Positions 1 through 7,437 of a DNA stretch of 64,000 bases are shown here, piece after piece; position 1 is the first letter of the stretch; each line of letters starts with the position of its first letter. The notes under the pieces are model-generated. The model was not told where the DNA came from. It ran no database searches and saw only the letters and a list, made by a program, of their open reading frames with translations. Position numbers and translations under genes: made by a program. The stretch is from Variovorax sp. PAMC28562 (GTDB lineage Bacteria > Pseudomonadota > Gammaproteobacteria > Burkholderiales > Burkholderiaceae_C): assembly GCF_014303735.1 (NCBI RefSeq), contig NZ_CP060296.1, positions 2,677,501-2,741,500 of the forward strand, given 5' to 3'.

Positions 1-668
1 GCAAGACGACGCTGATCAACATCCTGACGGGCGTGCTGACACCGACCGAAGGGCGCATCGAATTGCTGGGCAAGGACATCACCCGACTGCCGCCGCATCT
101 GCGCGTCGCGCGCGGCATGGTGCGCACGTTTCAGATCAACCAACTGTTCGATTCGATGACGCCGCTGGAAACGCTGGCGCTGGTCGTGTCGCAGCAGCAA
201 GGCGGCGCGGCGCAGTGGTGGAAACCGCTGGGCGCATCGAAGGCGGTGGTCGAACGTGCTGCGCAACTGCTCGACCAATTTCGTCTTGCAGAAGTCGCGT
301 CGCAACAAGTGAAGCATCTGGCGTATGGCAAGCGACGTCTCCTCGAGATCGCCATTGCGCTGGCCTGCGAGCCGCGCGTGCTGTTGCTCGACGAGCCGGT
401 CGCCGGCGTGCCGGCGGGGGAGCGTGAAGAGTTGCTGCAGACCGTCGCCGCCTTGCCGGCCGATGTGTCGGTGCTTCTGATCGAGCACGACATGGACCTG
501 GTCTTCAGCTTCGCCGACCGCATGACAGTGCTGGTCAACGGCACGCTGTTGACCGAGGGCGACCCCGACACCATCGCCAACGACCCGAAGGTCAAAGAGG
601 TGTACCTCGGCCATGGCGCCTTGGGGACGGGCGGCGCCGACAACATGGCAGGAGCGGCGCATGTCTGA
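1..668 (+). CDS. livG: LivG-type ABC transporter ATP-binding protein (5' truncated by window edge)
   Basis: ATPase of a branched-chain amino acid (HAAT) type importer that would energise uptake at the inner membrane. The reading frame is already open at base 1, where the end of the Walker A motif (GKTTL) is visible, so the N-terminus lies outside the window. The ABC signature is a variant (LAYGKRRLLEIAIAL), typical of the LivG branch, followed by Walker B (RVLLLDEP) and the switch histidine (LLIEHDMDLVF). The VYLG motif near the C-terminus is also LivG-like. It overlaps livF by 8 bases (ATGTCTGA), so the two are translationally coupled. The substrate cannot be read from this part alone; amide or urea type HAAT systems are possible. 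Confidence 0.9.
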   Translation, partial: KTTLINILTGVLTPTEGRIELLGKDITRLPPHLRVARGMVRTFQINQLFDSMTPLETLALVVSQQQGGAAQWWKPLGASKAVVERAAQLLDQFRLAEVASQQVKHLAYGKRRLLEIAIALACEPRVLLLDEPVAGVPAGEREELLQTVAALPADVSVLLIEHDMDLVFSFADRMTVLVNGTLLTEGDPDTIANDPKVKEVYLGHGALGTGGADNMAGAAHV

Positions 669-1377
669 GCTGCTCCGCATCGAGAACCTGAGCGCTGGTT
701 ACGGCGAGGCCGTGGTGCTTACCGGCATTTCGCTGACCCTCGGCGAAGGGCAGACGCTGGCACTGCTGGGCCGCAACGGTACGGGCAAGACCACGCTCAT
801 CAACACGCTGGCCGGCGCGACGCGGCAGCATGGCGGCAGCATCACGCTGGGCGCCGGCGCGTCGGCGGTTGCGCTGCACAAGCTCGCGCCGCACCAGCGC
901 GCTGCCGCGGGCATAGGCTGGGTGCCGCAGGAGCGCAACATCTTCAAGTCGCTCACGGTGCATGAGAACCTCACAGCCGTGGAGCGCACCGGCAAGTGGA
1001 ACGCGCAGCGCGTCTACGAGATGTTCCCGCGGCTGGCCGAGCGCAAGGGCAACCTGGGCACGCAGTTGTCGGGCGGCGAGCAGCAGATGCTGGCGGTCGG
1101 CCGTGCGCTGGTGGTCAACCCCAAGCTGCTGCTGCTCGACGAGCCACTGGAAGGGTTGGCGCCGATCATCGTGGAAGAGTTGTTGCGCGCTATCCGCCGC
1201 ATTACGCAAGACGAGGGGCTGTCGGCGATCATCGTCGAGCAGCATCCGCAGGCGATCCTCGCGATCTCCGACGAAGCCGTGGTGCTCGACCAAGGGACCG
1301 TGGTGCATGCCGACACTGCAGCAGCCTTGCGGGTGCAGCCCGAGGTGCTGGAGCGGTTGCTGGGTGTCGCGCGTTGA
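661..1377 (+). CDS. livF: LivF-type ABC transporter ATP-binding protein
   Basis: Second ATPase of the same HAAT-family importer. The 238-residue protein has Walker A (GRNGTGKTT), signature LSGGEQQMLAVGRAL, Walker B followed by EGLAP (LLLLDEPLEGLAP), which is characteristic of LivF, and a switch histidine (VEQH). The start at 661 is chosen because it overlaps the upstream stop, has an AGGAG about 7 bases upstream, and gives the normal LivF beginning (MSELLRIENLSAGYG). An in-frame ATG at 613 would add 16 residues unlike the family. It is probably the last gene of its operon: 229 bases without a recognisable gene follow before the convergent H-NS gene. Confidence 0.93.
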   Translation: MSELLRIENLSAGYGEAVVLTGISLTLGEGQTLALLGRNGTGKTTLINTLAGATRQHGGSITLGAGASAVALHKLAPHQRAAAGIGWVPQERNIFKSLTVHENLTAVERTGKWNAQRVYEMFPRLAERKGNLGTQLSGGEQQMLAVGRALVVNPKLLLLDEPLEGLAPIIVEELLRAIRRITQDEGLSAIIVEQHPQAILAISDEAVVLDQGTVVHADTAAALRVQPEVLERLLGVAR

Positions 1378-1606
1378 ACCTGGCATAGACCCTCGCATAC
1401 AACGGCTCGTTGCACCGCGCAGGTGCCCAGCGAAGCCTTTACGGGTGTCGGCTTCTTAGGGCCGAACTGGTCGCGCTCGCAGCGGCCACTCCGATAACAA
1501 CGGGAATCCGGTGATCGATCTCAAAATGCCGAAGTCGCATTGATGTGACGCCATGAGCCGGTAGAGTGGCGTCTGCCGGTTCGGTCAGCAATCAGTCAGA
1601 GACTGT

Positions 1607-2143
1607 TCAGCTGGAAAGTTGTTCCAGAGTCTTTCCGGACTCGATGGCTTCCTTCAGCCACTTGGGACGCGGGCCCATGCCACTCCACTCACGTCCAGCG
1701 TCGTCTTTGTAGCGCGGCCTGGACGTCGATTTCGCCTTTACTGCTGCGTTTTTCCGCTTGGTTGGCTTTGTTTTCTTTATTGCCTGTGGAAGCAGGGCCT
1801 TCACGGCCGTCGTTGTCGCCGTTCCGGCGAAGTCTTCGAGTGCTTTTCCAGCCGTCAGTGCTTCGCGAAGCCAACGCGGACGCGGTCCGCGACCACTCCA
1901 GACGTTGCCATTGCCATCGGCGAACTTGGGAGATTGCGATGCCGAAGACTTGGCCTTGGAAGCCACCGTCACGCTCTGCGCAGTGCTGGATTCGAAGCCA
2001 AGTTGCGCAGCCGTGATTCCGTAGTGCGCTATCGCTTCCTTGATGCGCTCGATCACTCCAATAGCCTCGCGTTGGAGTAGTTTTTGTGCTCGCTGCTGCA
2101 ACAACTCGATCTGCTTTTGCACTTGCTCGTATGTCTGCGCCAT
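1607..2143 (-). CDS. H-NS family nucleoid protein with two C-terminal DNA-binding domains
   Basis: Nucleoid-associated protein of the H-NS/MvaT-like histone family, expected to bind AT-rich DNA and silence genes. The N-terminal 45 residues form a coiled-coil oligomerisation helix (MAQTYEQVQKQIELLQQRAQ). Two copies of the H-NS DNA-binding module follow at about residues 80-106 (WSGRGPRPRWLREAL) and 150-176 (WSGMGPRPKWLKEAI), joined by a Lys/Ala-rich linker. Classical H-NS has one such module. The start at 2143 is chosen because it yields the normal H-NS beginning; the longer open frame to 2371 has no family-like sequence. The gene lies next to a tRNA and an eroded patch of DNA, a setting common for xenogeneic silencers, although the link is only inferred. 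Confidence 0.88.
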   Translation of the reverse strand: MAQTYEQVQKQIELLQQRAQKLLQREAIGVIERIKEAIAHYGITAAQLGFESSTAQSVTVASKAKSSASQSPKFADGNGNVWSGRGPRPRWLREALTAGKALEDFAGTATTTAVKALLPQAIKKTKPTKRKNAAVKAKSTSRPRYKDDAGREWSGMGPRPKWLKEAIESGKTLEQLSS

Positions 2144-2489
2144 AAGTAATTCCAGGGACTGTGAAGGACTTGACTTTACTCCTCGCCAATGTGCGGTCGA
2201 AATGAAGACTCGGTGCCGAGACCCACTCGGCATTTCAGTCGCATGCAAAGTGGCAGTGACCCGGTCTTCAAACGCAGCAAAAGCTGCGTTGTAATGAGGT
2301 CTCAGTGCTTCACAGACTGCAGGCGGTTGGCATATATATGTGTCTCGTGGCGCTCGATTAACTATGCGCACCGCTTGGGTTCAATCCCACATAGCCGCTG
2401 TCCAATCGTTTCATGCCGCTTGTCGGCACAGTGGACGACTCGGCGGACAGGCGGGCGCGAACACTTGCATCGCGGCTGGGAACTGATGG
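2144..2489. other. Intergenic stretch upstream of the H-NS-like gene, no gene recognised
   Basis: About 350 bases with no supported coding region. The composition is visibly less GC-rich than the surroundings, with an AT-rich patch near 2335-2345 (catatatatg). It must hold the promoter of the H-NS-like gene, probably as an AT-rich autoregulated region, but I cannot fix -35 and -10 boxes with confidence. Together with the gene remnant at 2490-2600 it looks like eroded DNA next to tRNA-Lys. Confidence 0.4.
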
Positions 2490-2600
2490 CCGCGCCGCGA
2501 CATGATTCTGGTGAAGCGTGACGGCCGCTGGCTCATCGGAGGCGCGCAGAACACGTCGGTCGACGAAATGGCGGGGAAGTTCGATCCGATCGCGAAATGA
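2490..2600 (+). pseudogene. C-terminal remnant of a SnoaL-like/DUF4440 protein
   Basis: A short open stretch preceded by an in-frame stop at 2484-2486. The end reads ILVKRDGRWLIGGAQNTSV, then DEMAGKFDPIAK and a stop. This resembles the final beta-strand and tail of SnoaL-like (SgcJ/EcaC, DUF4440) proteins, in which a V-K-R-D/G-G-R-W-x-I pattern is followed by a Q/H-N-T motif. No upstream part of such a gene was found in any frame between 2390 and 2490, so only about 35 C-terminal residues survive. I call it a decayed gene end. The family match is from memory of the pattern, so confidence is modest. A hairpin terminator follows immediately. Confidence 0.4.
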
Positions 2601-2634
2601 AAAAAGCCCGCTATTAAATAAATAGCAGGCTTTT
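2601..2634 (-). terminator. Rho-independent terminator of tRNA-Lys (potentially bidirectional)
   Basis: A 14-bp stem with a single mismatch (AAAAGCCCGCTATT against AATAGCAGGCTTTT) around a small A/T loop. Read on the minus strand the stem ends in a run of six T, so it should stop transcription of the tRNA-Lys gene, whose 3' end is 21 bases away. The plus-strand T-run (TTTT) is weaker but may have served the gene whose remnant ends at 2600. Confidence 0.8.
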
Positions 2635-2654
2635 CAATACCACGGGATGTTTGG

Positions 2655-2730
2655 TGGTGGGCCCTGAGTGACTCGAACACTCGACCTACGGATTAAGAGT
2701 CCGCTGCTCTACCAACTGAGCTAAGAGCCC
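2655..2730 (-). tRNA. tRNA-Lys (anticodon CTT)
   Basis: A 76-base tRNA with encoded CCA. Read on the minus strand it starts GGGCTCTTAGCTCAG, has the anticodon loop CTCTTAA (anticodon CTT, lysine AAG), the T-arm GTGTTCGAGTCAC, and the acceptor end AGGGCCCACCA. The acceptor stem pairs over seven positions with one G-U. A strong hairpin terminator lies downstream at 2601-2634. tRNA genes are common integration sites, and the DNA on the 3' side (left) carries a gene remnant, but I see no integrase or direct repeat of the tRNA end. Confidence 0.97.
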
Positions 2731-2830
2731 CTGAATCGACATCGCTGTCATCAGGCAATCCTTCGATTATAGCCCAGCAAAAACAGGCCGCGCTAGGATG
2801 CGTTTTTGTCGCCGGCTTGAGGGAAACACC

Positions 2831-3538
2831 ATGATCGAAGCAAACACGCCACAAAACGTCGTATTGACCGGCGCCGCGGGTGCCTTGGGCCGCATGGTCG
2901 CGCAGTACTTTCTGGATGCGGGCGCGCGTGTCGCGCTGCTGGACCATAGCGCCGAACACCTGCGCAGCACGTATCCTGGCCTGGACAACTCCCGGCATCT
3001 GCTGATCGCGGCAGACGTTACGTCGGCGTCTGCAGTCGCCGGCGCGGCGAAGCAAGTGCTGGCGGCGTTCACGCACGTCGACACCGTCGTGCACATCGCA
3101 GGCGGCTTCGCGATGGGCGAAGAGACACATGCACTGACGCGTGCGGCGTGGGATCGCATGATGGATCTCAACGCGTGGTCGTTCGTCGCGGTGGCCCAGG
3201 CTTTCGTCCCTTCCATGATCGAGCGCAAGGCGGGCAGCGTGATCGCAGTGACGGCGAAGACAGCCGGGCGCGGCCTCGCGGGAATGTCGGCGTACATCGC
3301 CGCCAAAAGCGCGTTGCAGCGTTTGGTCGAGTCGATGGCGGCCGAACTCGCACCGCACCGAATCAACGTGAACAGCGTGGCACCCAGCGTGCTCGACACG
3401 CCGGCCAACCGACAGGCCATGCCCGATGCAAATCCCGATGAATGGGTGTCGACTGCAGTCGCGGCAAAGACAATCGGCTTTCTTGCTTCATCGGCCGCCG
3501 CGGCGATTCACGGACAGCATTTGACGTTGGATGCTTAG
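2831..3538 (+). CDS. SDR family oxidoreductase with alanine at the catalytic serine position
   Basis: Short-chain dehydrogenase/reductase of 235 residues with a Rossmann fold. The cofactor loop TGAAGALG is at residues 13-20 and an Asp follows beta-2 (LLDH), which favours NAD(H). The catalytic pair Y155 and K159 is present (YIAAK). The serine normally found 13 residues before the tyrosine is replaced by alanine (A142 in AVTAKTAGRGL), and the NNAG motif reads HIAGG. The protein may therefore use another residue (T141), or may be a poor dehydrogenase. The start at 2831 is preferred over 2798 because GAGGGA lies just upstream and the fold begins normally. It stands alone between tRNA-Lys and a small gene; the substrate is unknown. 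Confidence 0.85.
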   Translation: MIEANTPQNVVLTGAAGALGRMVAQYFLDAGARVALLDHSAEHLRSTYPGLDNSRHLLIAADVTSASAVAGAAKQVLAAFTHVDTVVHIAGGFAMGEETHALTRAAWDRMMDLNAWSFVAVAQAFVPSMIERKAGSVIAVTAKTAGRGLAGMSAYIAAKSALQRLVESMAAELAPHRINVNSVAPSVLDTPANRQAMPDANPDEWVSTAVAAKTIGFLASSAAAAIHGQHLTLDA

Positions 3539-3594
3539 GGGGCGGCCTCAAGTCTGAAGCGCGTCCGGAACTGGTGCAGACGCCGCTCCCAAGC

Positions 3595-3741
3595 ATGACG
3601 CCCGTCCATTCGACCCCCGAGCCGCTGCGCGAATTTACCGATGAAGAAATCGATGCGCTGCCTGCGGACTTGCCCCAGTCTTCGGCGCCGCGAAGACGGA
3701 TCTTGCCGAGGCCCGAGAAGCCAACTTGGCGCAGCCTCTGA
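3595..3741 (+). CDS. Small hypothetical protein (48 residues)
   Basis: A short acidic-then-basic protein (EFTDEEIDALPADLP in the middle, RRRILPRPEKPTW at the end) with no motif I recognise. Third-position GC is fairly high, as in neighbouring genes, which supports coding. There is no strong ribosome-binding site. It begins 56 bases after the SDR stop on the same strand, so it may be cotranscribed. It ends four bases before the convergent tssJ stop. It could be a spurious open frame. Confidence 0.42.
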   Translation: MTPVHSTPEPLREFTDEEIDALPADLPQSSAPRRRILPRPEKPTWRSL

Positions 3742-3745
3742 GTCG

Positions 3746-4465
3746 CTACTTCTTCAACAAAGACGCGGGGCCCTTGAAGCTATCTAGCGAAGGCTTTTCA
3801 GGCATCTTCGGCACGCTCTGCGTGACACTGTCGATCTGCTGCTTCGCGCCCTCGATCGGGTTCTGATCCAGTCCCTTCATTGATTCATTTGCATACTGGA
3901 CGGGTCGCGTTCCGGCTTCTTCGTCGGTCATCAAAATCGCATTGGATTGCAGTGCAATCTTCAGCTTCGCCTTGTTGGCAGGAATCACCGCGCGATACCA
4001 GCTCGACTCGGGCGCCACTTCCATCTTGTGGACCACACGCCAGACCGATGTCGGCAGGTCGCGATAGCCGGCGAAGATGGCGATGGCCGTCGTCTCGGGA
4101 TTCGACTTGCGCTGAATTTTTCGGGTCTCACCAGGACGCATGATGAACTGGTCGACGGCCAGCAAATCAGTGCCGAGCACGGCTTTGTCGGAATTCTGCA
4201 GCGCGAAGAAGTCGGCCTCCTGAAAGGCGATGTCGGACTTGAGTTCATAGACCCGCAGCAGCATCGGCGCGCCGCGGCCTTTGGTGTCGGTGTTGAGGTC
4301 GCGGTCGGCCTCGATCGAGATATCGAGTTTGGCCTGCTCCTTTTGCGCCGGCTGGCTGTTGCCGCCCAACAGGCCACACGCGCTGAGCGCGAAGGGCAAA
4401 ACGACCATCACGGTCATAGGCAAGACGCGCAAGGCTTTGCGCCTTGTTGCAAAGGTGTTCGACAT
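3746..4465 (-). CDS. tssJ: Type VI secretion lipoprotein TssJ-like (orphan)
   Basis: Predicted outer-membrane lipoprotein of the TssJ/SciN/VasD family, which in T6SS anchors TssM to the outer membrane. The signal peptide ends in lipobox LSAC with the lipidated cysteine at residue 30. The core shows TssJ-like stretches (LLRVYELKSDIAFQEADFFAL, then the region MRPGETRKI). After the usual beta-sandwich there is a tail of about 60 residues rich in Pro, Lys and Gln. GGGAGG precedes the ATG. No other T6SS gene (tssK, tssL, tssM, hcp, vgrG) is in the window, so it is either a stray copy or serves a system encoded elsewhere. Confidence 0.8.
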   Translation of the reverse strand: MSNTFATRRKALRVLPMTVMVVLPFALSACGLLGGNSQPAQKEQAKLDISIEADRDLNTDTKGRGAPMLLRVYELKSDIAFQEADFFALQNSDKAVLGTDLLAVDQFIMRPGETRKIQRKSNPETTAIAIFAGYRDLPTSVWRVVHKMEVAPESSWYRAVIPANKAKLKIALQSNAILMTDEEAGTRPVQYANESMKGLDQNPIEGAKQQIDSVTQSVPKMPEKPSLDSFKGPASLLKK

Positions 4466-4604
4466 GGACCCTCCCAGGTGCTGTGTTTTTCTGTCGCTAT
4501 CGAGCGTGAATTACAACACCGGCCGCAATGGAGACCTCTGCAACCGCCATAACTTTCGCCTGTCTAGCGAGAAGTAGTGCTGCATGGCTCAGGCCCTCAC
4601 CCCC

Positions 4605-5990
4605 TCACCGCTTCATCATGTCCCGCGCCGACACCGGTTCCGCATCGTTGCCCCATGATCCGCGCACGTAAGTCAGCACCGCCGAAATGTCGCTGTCGTC
4701 CAGCACATGACCGAACGCAGGCATGCCGTAAGGCCGCGGATTGCCGGCCGTCGAAGGCAAGAAGCCGCCGTGCCGCACCATCTGGATGAGGTTCATCGGC
4801 GAGCGCATATTGACGGCGCGATTGCCTGCCAACGGCGGGTAGGCGTCTTGCGCGCCCTGGCCGACGTCGCCGTGGCAGTAAGCGCAACGTTGATCGAAGA
4901 TTCTGTTGCCACGCTCCATCACGCCGACGTCGCGCCGACTGACTTTCGTTGCTGCCGATTTGGCACTATTGGCCATTTCTCTATCGTCAGCGGCAGCGAC
5001 TGCAGGCAATGCCTTCAGATAAGTTGCCATCGCTGTCAGGTCGGCTTCGCTCAGATGCTGCGTACTCTGGTAGACCACTTCCGCCATCGGTCCCAGCACC
5101 GATCCATGCGGCGACGTTCCACTTTGCAGCAGCGCGACGATGTCGGCGGTCGGCCAGTCGGCCAGCCCCGCTTCTTGCGGGTCGGCTAGCGACGGCGCAT
5201 ACCAGTTCTCGACCGGTATCAGTCCGCCCGACAGGCCACGTTTTTCCTCGGTAGCGCCGAGCACGTTGCGCGTGCCATGGCAGGCGATGCAGTGGCCCAG
5301 CCCATCGACCAGGTAGGCGCCACGGTTCCATTCGGCGGGCCGGTGCGCATCGACGACGAAGGTGCCGGGTGTGAAAGACAAGGCACGCCACACGACGAGC
5401 GCAGCCTGGGTGTTGTACGGAAAGCGCAATGCATGCGGCACGTTGCGCACCGACACCGCAGGCACGCTGCGCAGGTAGGCATAAATGGCGTCGGAGTCTT
5501 CGCGCGTTACCTTGGTGAAATTCGGATACGGAAATGCGGGATACAACAGCCTGCCATTGCGGGAGCGGCCGTTGTGCATGGCGCCCCAGAAATGCGCCGC
5601 GCTCCAGTTGCCCAGACCATGCGCGTGGTCGGATGTGAGGTTGCTCGAATAGATGGTGCCGAAGGGAGTGTCGATGGCCAGGCCACCCGCGTATGCCGCG
5701 CCGCCGCGCGTGGTGTGGCAGCCGGCACAGTTGCCGGCGAGTGCGAGATAGCGGCCTCGCTCGACCTGGCCTGCCGTGGCGACGAAGACTGGAGTTGCGT
5801 CGTCCGCAACGCGCTCGGGGCCCAACAGCCTCATACCGATCAGCGCCGCGCCGATCAGCGATGCCAGCGCCGTAAACACCAGCAGGGCGAACACGATGCG
5901 ACGCAGCATTGAACGGGGCGGATCGTCTTTGTCGTTGTCGTTGTCGTTGTGGTTGTGGATGTGGTCGTCGCTTTTGTTGTCGTTGCTCAT
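4605..5990 (-). CDS. Membrane-anchored tri-heme cytochrome c (alcohol/gluconate dehydrogenase cytochrome subunit type)
   Basis: A 461-residue c-type cytochrome. A short His/Asn/Asp-rich cytoplasmic head (about residues 1-27) is followed by one membrane helix (LRRIVFALLVFTALASLIGA) and three cytochrome c domains with heme motifs CAGCH, CIACH and CAYCH. The layout matches the cytochrome subunit of membrane alcohol or gluconate dehydrogenases, which pass electrons from a periplasmic dehydrogenase to ubiquinone. The start at 5990 is chosen because it overlaps the stop of the upstream cytochrome gene by ATGA; an ATG at 6008 is also in frame. No flavin, molybdopterin or quinoprotein catalytic subunit lies beside it. 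The N-terminal Asn/Asp/His run is an oddity. Confidence 0.9.
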   Translation of the reverse strand: MSNDNKSDDHIHNHNDNDNDKDDPPRSMLRRIVFALLVFTALASLIGAALIGMRLLGPERVADDATPVFVATAGQVERGRYLALAGNCAGCHTTRGGAAYAGGLAIDTPFGTIYSSNLTSDHAHGLGNWSAAHFWGAMHNGRSRNGRLLYPAFPYPNFTKVTREDSDAIYAYLRSVPAVSVRNVPHALRFPYNTQAALVVWRALSFTPGTFVVDAHRPAEWNRGAYLVDGLGHCIACHGTRNVLGATEEKRGLSGGLIPVENWYAPSLADPQEAGLADWPTADIVALLQSGTSPHGSVLGPMAEVVYQSTQHLSEADLTAMATYLKALPAVAAADDREMANSAKSAATKVSRRDVGVMERGNRIFDQRCAYCHGDVGQGAQDAYPPLAGNRAVNMRSPMNLIQMVRHGGFLPSTAGNPRPYGMPAFGHVLDDSDISAVLTYVRGSWGNDAEPVSARDMMKR

Positions 5991-6733
5991 GGCGTCATCC
6001 CGCTGCAAGCCATCGGTGCCGGGCCGGGCAACGACGCTGCGGGCCGGGCATCGACCGGCACCGGCTGCAATGCAAGCCAGCCAGCCACTGCGTTGATGTC
6101 GCTACTCGTCAGCTTGCTGCCCACCTGCGCCATGCAGTCCGGCGCGAGCGCATGGCGCTCGCCGGTCAGCCACGAACCGAGTTGCGACGACAGGTACAAG
6201 CGCGGTAGCCCGACCAGTCCGGGGATGGCTGGCAGCACGCCGGTGAGGGCGGTGCCATGGCATGCCGCGCATGCAGGGATGCCACGACTCCGATCGCCGT
6301 CGACGACGAGCGCCTTGCCGCGCCGCAGCATCTCGGGCGTAACGTCGCTCGTCGTCGCAACGGGCGGATAGGGCAGATCGAGGCCGGCGAAGTATTCGGC
6401 AATCTCGAGCAGATACGGATCGGACAGATGTTGAACCATGTAGGCCATGTCGGAGTTGAAGCGGCGACCGTCACGAAAGCTGCGGAGCTGGTTGAAGAGG
6501 TAGCCGGCCGGCTTGCCCGAAAGGCGCGGAAAAAAGGCCGTGTTGCCGGTGGCGCCTTCGCGACCATGGCAGGCGATGCAGGCGGCGGCACGTTGCTCGA
6601 TGGTGTCAGGAACGCGACCGGGCGGTGCGGCAAGGGCCATGTCCGAAAAGGTAACTGAGGCGATAGAGGCAATCATGGCGCTCAAGGTGGGCAGGACCCA
6701 CCCAACCTTGCGGATACGGACTACGAATGTCAT
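5987..6733 (-). CDS. Periplasmic di-heme cytochrome c (cytochrome c4-like)
   Basis: A 248-residue exported cytochrome. The N-terminal signal peptide (cleavage likely after DMALA) is followed by two c-type domains with motifs CIACH near residue 52 and CAACH near residue 155. Each domain carries the expected downstream methionine region (YMVQHLSDPYL). Two tandem domains of this kind resemble cytochrome c4, a soluble or membrane-associated electron shuttle to terminal oxidases. Its stop overlaps the start of the tri-heme cytochrome by four bases, so the two form a coupled pair and probably one electron route. The promoter must lie in the 47 bases before the divergent gene at 6781, or within that gene's leader. 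Confidence 0.9.
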   Translation of the reverse strand: MTFVVRIRKVGWVLPTLSAMIASIASVTFSDMALAAPPGRVPDTIEQRAAACIACHGREGATGNTAFFPRLSGKPAGYLFNQLRSFRDGRRFNSDMAYMVQHLSDPYLLEIAEYFAGLDLPYPPVATTSDVTPEMLRRGKALVVDGDRSRGIPACAACHGTALTGVLPAIPGLVGLPRLYLSSQLGSWLTGERHALAPDCMAQVGSKLTSSDINAVAGWLALQPVPVDARPAASLPGPAPMACSGMTP

Positions 6734-6780
6734 CGAACGATTGTGGCGCCGGCAGCGGTGGCAGCCGATACATTCCTGCT

Positions 6781-7437
6781 ATGCGTAAACATCTCTCATC
6801 GACACAGGGCCCGCAACGTCTGCTGTATGGAGGCGTCGTCGGCTTGGTCGTCGGAGCCTTGGCGTGGCCTCTCGACGGCCTTCCGCGAGGACTCGTGGGC
6901 TGGTGCAGCGGCGTTTTGGTTTACCTGATGCTGGCTTTTTGGCTGGCCGAAACGTGCGACGCCGAGCACACGCGTGCCCGTGCTCAGTCGCTCGACCAGC
7001 CGACCGCGTTGATCCTGACCGCCATGCTTGCAGCGGCGCTGGTCAGCGTCGGTGTCATCGTGATGTTGCTCAAGCAGGTCAAGGGCCTGAGCGATGTCGA
7101 GCGGGCCGCGCATGTCGTGCTGGGTGTGGTGTCGCTGGCGCTTTCCTGGCTGATGATCCACACCATCTATGCCTTCCACTATGCGCACCGCTACTACCAG
7201 GAAGAAAAGAACAACAAGATCGCCGGCGCCGGCCTCGACTTTCCGGGCAAGCTCGACCCGAACTACTTCGACTTCATGTACTTCTCTTATGTCGTCGGCA
7301 TGACCTCGCAGGTGTCGGACGTGCAGGTCACGTCGCGCGAGATGCGACACATCACGACGGTGCACAGCCTCCTGTCGTTCGCCTTCAACATGCTGGTGCT
7401 CGCGCTCTCCATCAACGTCGTGGCCAGCGCGATTTAA
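6781..7437 (+). CDS. DUF1345 family membrane protein
   Basis: A 218-residue inner-membrane protein of the DUF1345 family, function unknown. Hydrophobic segments lie at about residues 15-32, 38-54, 76-98, 110-130 and 192-215. The family-typical stretch FDFMYFSYVVGMTSQVSDVQ lies before the last helix; in this family it resembles a potassium-channel selectivity region, but transport has not been shown. The start at 6781 (MRKHLSSTQGPQ) is preferred because the longer version from 6727 would begin inside the divergent cytochrome promoter and adds sequence of no clear kind. Its stop overlaps the stop of the convergent EamA gene by four bases. Confidence 0.82.
   Translation: MRKHLSSTQGPQRLLYGGVVGLVVGALAWPLDGLPRGLVGWCSGVLVYLMLAFWLAETCDAEHTRARAQSLDQPTALILTAMLAAALVSVGVIVMLLKQVKGLSDVERAAHVVLGVVSLALSWLMIHTIYAFHYAHRYYQEEKNNKIAGAGLDFPGKLDPNYFDFMYFSYVVGMTSQVSDVQVTSREMRHITTVHSLLSFAFNMLVLALSINVVASAI

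Noticed and set aside
1378..1606. Search for a small gene or RNA between livF and the H-NS-like gene
   Set aside because: No coding pattern, hairpin with T-run or known RNA motif was found in these 229 bases.
2371..2400. tRNA-like T-arm (TGGGTTCAATCCCA) upstream of the tRNA-Lys region
   Set aside because: The flanks do not form an acceptor stem or anticodon arm, and the five-base stem is incomplete. It may be chance or a tRNA scrap.
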